From the NCBI GenBank assembly GCA_907163375.1, contig CAJQUW010000881.1, positions 1-64,000 of the forward strand: a stretch of DNA of 64,000 nt. The letters run 5' to 3'. The position numbers were made by a program, and so were the translations under genes. Origin of the DNA: Prostheceraeus crozeri. Taxonomy: Eukaryota; Platyhelminthes; Polycladida; Euryleptidae. Positions 61,201-64,000 of the stretch are shown piece after piece. The notes beneath the pieces are model-generated. The model was not told the origin of the DNA. It did no database searches and was given only the letters and a program-made list of their open reading frames with translations. Position 1 is the first letter of the stretch, and each line of letters starts with the position of its first letter.

Positions 61201-62103
61201 CCAAACTCATGTAGCGTCTCTGAGAGTCTTTGGAGGTTTACCTTTTCTATCAAATATGTTTCGAATTCAACAATTAGTTCGCACAGCAAGTTTTATTATC
61301 ACTGACTTACTGAAATTCTAGTTTTTCATAATCTCAAGCTTCCGATGGTTCGAAGCTTGAGTCATTCCCCCTTCGTAGGTGAAATTGATTGATATCATGG
61401 CCCAGGAGGTCTTCAGTGACGCCATTGGCTGCCGTGTCCGATTTATTTGAAGGAGAACATCGAAGTTTGTTCATTATAGATTAGAAGAACATACCCCGTG
61501 TGAATGCCCGGTTCATCAGACAAAACAACCTTATGTTAACATCGAGCAAGTGTATTAAGGAGAGAATAATGCATTTCTGATGAATTTATACGACCCATTA
61601 TCAATGCGGTGTGAAAATCTCGTAATTGATCTACTAATTTAATTCTATTTTCTTCAACAACGTCAAATTGCGTCCTATTAATTCTCTTTCCGATGTGGCA
61701 ATCTGTTAGAACAAGAAGAACAATTGTTAGTTTAAATGGCTTTTGTAGATTGGTCTACAGTCGATGATTTGCTTTCCTTAAGAGGCGATCTTCATTACCT
61801 GAAGCTGTGAACAATCTGATTTAAGTGTCATGAACCACATTATTACACAATTCTCTCAGATTACTTGTCAAATGAATAATCATCGTTGCCGGCCGGATAC
61901 GCATTATTCAACTATATTCTGAAAAATTCATTCAGTTAATTACAATTTCAGCAAATTTTGTGTCAAATGACGGTCGGCACATTCTTTTGCTAAGTATTAA
62001 AAGGATGGAGATGTCCATTAGAGCAAAATAGACACACCTTTTACACATACATATAGGGTGGTTTTTTGAAAGATGTAAATGATGCAAATGATCGTAAATA
62101 CAA
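58202..62103. other. intergenic, no supported feature
   Basis: About 3.9 kb of AT-rich DNA. Minus-strand frames at 59069-59263 and 59282-59485 look slightly protein-like but match nothing I know and lack splice context. A small hairpin (CAAGCTTC / GAAGCTTG) lies at about 61335-61360. Confidence 0.45.
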
Positions 62104-62291
62104 TGGATAGATGAGAAGACCAACAAATTCGTGCTAAAAAGATCCAGGAGCCACTATGTCTCCTTGGCAGAATAGAGATGCACCAGCTGTCGTACTTCGG
62201 CCACATAGCAAGGCGTGGAGGTGACAACCTGGAGAAAACACTCATTCTGGGGTACACGGATGGCAAAGCGAGACGAGGAAACCACGAATGA
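62104..62291 (+). pseudogene. non-LTR retrotransposon C-terminal fragment
   Basis: The first frame encodes WIDEKTNKFVLK. After a one-base shift near 62138 the reading continues with KIQEPLCLLGRIEMHQLSYF and then GHIARRGGDNLEKTLILG and GKARRG, to a stop at 62289. The C-terminal region of many non-LTR reverse transcriptases reads W-x-D-x-x-TN-x-x-VL-x-x-I, then R-x-x-x-YFGH-x-x-R, L-E-x-x-x-x-x-G-x-x-x-G-x-R-x-RGR-x. The match is clear. The copy has lost everything upstream, and a PIF/Harbinger element begins about 18 bases after its stop. Confidence 0.82.
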
Positions 62292-62828
62292 CACCCATCG
62301 ACATCAGGGGCCTATTTCACGAAACACTGGTAACTGGTAATTATCAGTAGATTTGTACTGGTTGACAAAAATGGATTTCACGAAACACTGGTAACTGGTA
62401 ACTGACAAGAAAACCAGAGCAATCTACTGATAACTTGATCAGCTGGTAAAATGAGTTTCACGAACCGCTGGTGAGCTGGTAACAGATGGATTTCACTGGT
62501 AAATTCTGTCACAAATTTTATCCATCTCTCGGGCAGGGTGGCAGTTAACCAACAAATGATGTTATCAATGTTTCTGAGCAGTCAAGTCTGTTAGAAGCAT
62601 AAATATTTTGTTGATACGTTTTTCTAAACATACTAGTAGTTATTTAAGGCCTATCAAATATATTTTCTGGTTTGTCTGTTGTAGCATAAGTGATGAAAAA
62701 CACTGTCAATAAAGTAAGTCTCAAATAGAAATTACTCATGATATTACCCTGGGAGCGTTATTCTTGGTGAATCGATATATCTCTGTCTACTATGGTTGAT
62801 TCCACCAGTTCTTGGCGATAACTTGTAG

Positions 62829-63113
62829 ACGGTAGTCAATGATTTTAATATTTCTCACAGGAAAACTCGTTGCATCATAGAAAGAATAATTGGGATCCTT
62901 AAAATGCGATTTCCACCAACCTTCGCGGCGGAAATTGTGAATGCATGTGTTGCGCAACATAATCTGTGTATTATAAAGAAAGGTCCAATAACTTATGACG
63001 GTACTGGTGAATCGCAATTTGAAACTACCCAAATTCAGGGGGATGAGGAGGTGCGATTCATTGGTAACGAAGATCAGAATCGCATCATTTCCAACCAAGA
63101 TCGCAGAAATTAA
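62829..63113 (+). pseudogene. PIF/Harbinger transposase C-terminal fragment
   Basis: An open frame encodes NDFNISHRKTRCIIERIIG, ILKMRFP, then PTFAAEIVNACVAQHNLCII. Harbinger (HARBI1-like) nucleases end with FN-x-x-HS-x-x-R-x-x-IE-x-x-FG-x-LK-x-RF and, about 20-25 residues later, A-x-x-I-x-AC-x-x-LHN-x-C. Both blocks are present and in order, but the spacer between them is reduced to a couple of residues, a deletion of perhaps 15-20 codons. The catalytic DDE residues would lie upstream and are absent. The family nuclease acts with a separate MYB-like partner; no such gene is visible here. Confidence 0.85.
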
Positions 63114-63460
63114 CTCATCAGCTCATTTGCATACGGTCATGCCTGAACTTTTAGAACAATGTCGAATCTGAAACCTCTTTCTTGCTACATACATTCCGTT
63201 GTTTGCTACAATAAAATGTAACTATTTTGTTCGCATTTTGATCAACATTTTTCAATGAAGCCACAAAACCTCAAATTTCTTGATTTTAATTCATTCTTCA
63301 ATCAGGTAATGATGTCTGGACCGCAAATTTATTGTAATGGGTCCATTGTCTAAATTTTCCCTTGATTTATCTATAGACTAATTAGTAAAATCTAGTCTGA
63401 ATAACTATATTATGATTGATAATCCGACATCAACGGGAACCGTCCTCCGATATTGATAGA
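63114..63460. other. Harbinger element interior, no coding signal
   Basis: AT-rich DNA between the transposase remnant and the internal hairpin. No motif was found. The open frame further on at 63686-63880 is also unrecognised. Confidence 0.4.
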
Positions 63461-63572
63461 AAAGTCAAAGTCACAAATAAGTTACAATCACAGAATTAAA
63501 TATTTTGTTTATCTGCTTCGAAGCGCGCGCAGATGAATCTAATTCTGTGGTTACAATTATGGCTTTGACTTT
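63461..63572. repeat. imperfect hairpin inside the Harbinger element
   Basis: AAAGTCAAAGTCACAAATAA and following to 63498 pair with 63540-63572 (TAATTCTGTGGTTACAATTA and on to GGCTTTGACTTT), with mismatches and a 5-base length difference. The loop holds an inner ATCTGC...GCAGAT stem. Confidence 0.8.
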
Positions 63573-63882
63573 ATCATATGATTGATGTACTTTTATGGTC
63601 AATATATTTTTATTGAAGAGTACATATGACGTACATAGGAATTTATGCGTCTGTAATGCATTGAGTCTTGCTATTTAATGAGTAGGTGCAGGAAATTTAC
63701 ATGGCATCAAAAATTGCGTCATTAAGAAGCTTGGATTTCCCTGTTGAAGTTACTACTGCTGCACTGGCTTCTCATTGGTCTTTGTCATATGCTGACGATC
63801 TCGTGAGGATTAAATGGGTCATATATAGCGCAGATGATCTCATACATCTTCATACATTGATGATTGTGACGCTACAATAGAT

Positions 63883-63981
63883 TTACCAGTTTACCAGTGA
63901 CCCTAGGACAATTACCAGTTGTTCGTGAAATGGAAAATATCCGAACTGGTGATTGTCCTCGGGTCACTGGTAAACTGGTAA
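63883..63981. repeat. 38-bp-arm hairpin of CTGGTAA words
   Basis: Bases 63883-63920 pair with 63944-63981 with about three mismatches around a 23-base loop that contains TTCGTGAAAT. The arms consist of TTACCAGT words and a GACCC-AGGACAAT segment. This is subterminal structure of the element that begins at 62310. Confidence 0.9.
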
Positions 63982-64000
63982 CTGGTAACTGATGAAGTTT

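Larger units (their letters stand above)
62310..64000 (+). mobile_element. PIF/Harbinger DNA transposon, right end beyond window
   Basis: Starts GGGCCTATTTCACGAAACAC, followed by a cluster of CTGGTAACTGGTAA words to about 62500. It contains a Harbinger-type transposase remnant (62829-63113) and ends, at the window edge, in a second CTGGTAA cluster with opposite and direct copies. The subterminal clusters at both sides point to one element of about 1.7 kb or more. The right terminus and target duplication are not in the window. The sequence CATCAG precedes the left end. Confidence 0.65.

Overview
This window reads as AT-rich, gene-poor DNA from an animal nuclear genome. It carries one recognisable protein-coding gene, an Iroquois-class (Irx) TALE homeobox gene on the + strand (27322-41826). 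I assemble it as four coding exons separated by GT-AG introns of about 8.3, 1.1 and 3.6 kb. The splice phases agree at every junction, and the model encodes 489 residues. Iroquois genes are metazoan. The mix of Penelope-like, CR1/I-type non-LTR, mariner, hAT and PIF/Harbinger remnants, plus the frequent octamer TAGGCCTA, suggests a marine invertebrate, perhaps an echinoderm or hemichordate. That last step is a weak inference.

Layout. 1-3340: C homopolymers, then about 3 kb of strand-asymmetric pyrimidine-rich low-complexity DNA built from TTCAT/TTTC words; its long open frames only reflect the lack of stop codons. 3341-27250: upstream intergenic DNA with mobile-element debris: a Penelope-like reverse transcriptase fragment (4970-5449), a 1.3-kb terminal-inverted-repeat element with subterminal GTTATGGGCCACC motifs (11945-13265), a Penelope-type GIY-YIG endonuclease fragment (13669-14082, minus), a tRNA-derived SINE and a 54-bp-arm hairpin (14.2-14.7 kb), a non-LTR reverse transcriptase tail (20526-20882) and a 70-bp-arm hairpin (26049-26216). 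27250-42515: the Irx gene, including a candidate cassette exon in intron 3 that would truncate the protein. 42.5-64 kb: downstream intergenic DNA with a mariner transposase remnant (45101-45330), a complete hAT-type element with an 8-bp target duplication (48889-51611) inserted in an older palindromic repeat, a perfect 118-bp palindrome with no spacer (53104-53221), a 134-bp direct-repeat pair (54165/54885), a Penelope-like remnant between inverted repeats (57536-58201), and a PIF/Harbinger element (from 62310) inserted in a non-LTR fragment.

The single gene is a transcription factor surrounded by long non-coding stretches, as expected for a developmental regulator. No other gene is supported, apart from one weak candidate terminal exon on the minus strand (18655-18862). 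No prokaryotic features, CRISPR arrays or operons are present. All homology calls rest on recognising motifs by eye; no database search was run.
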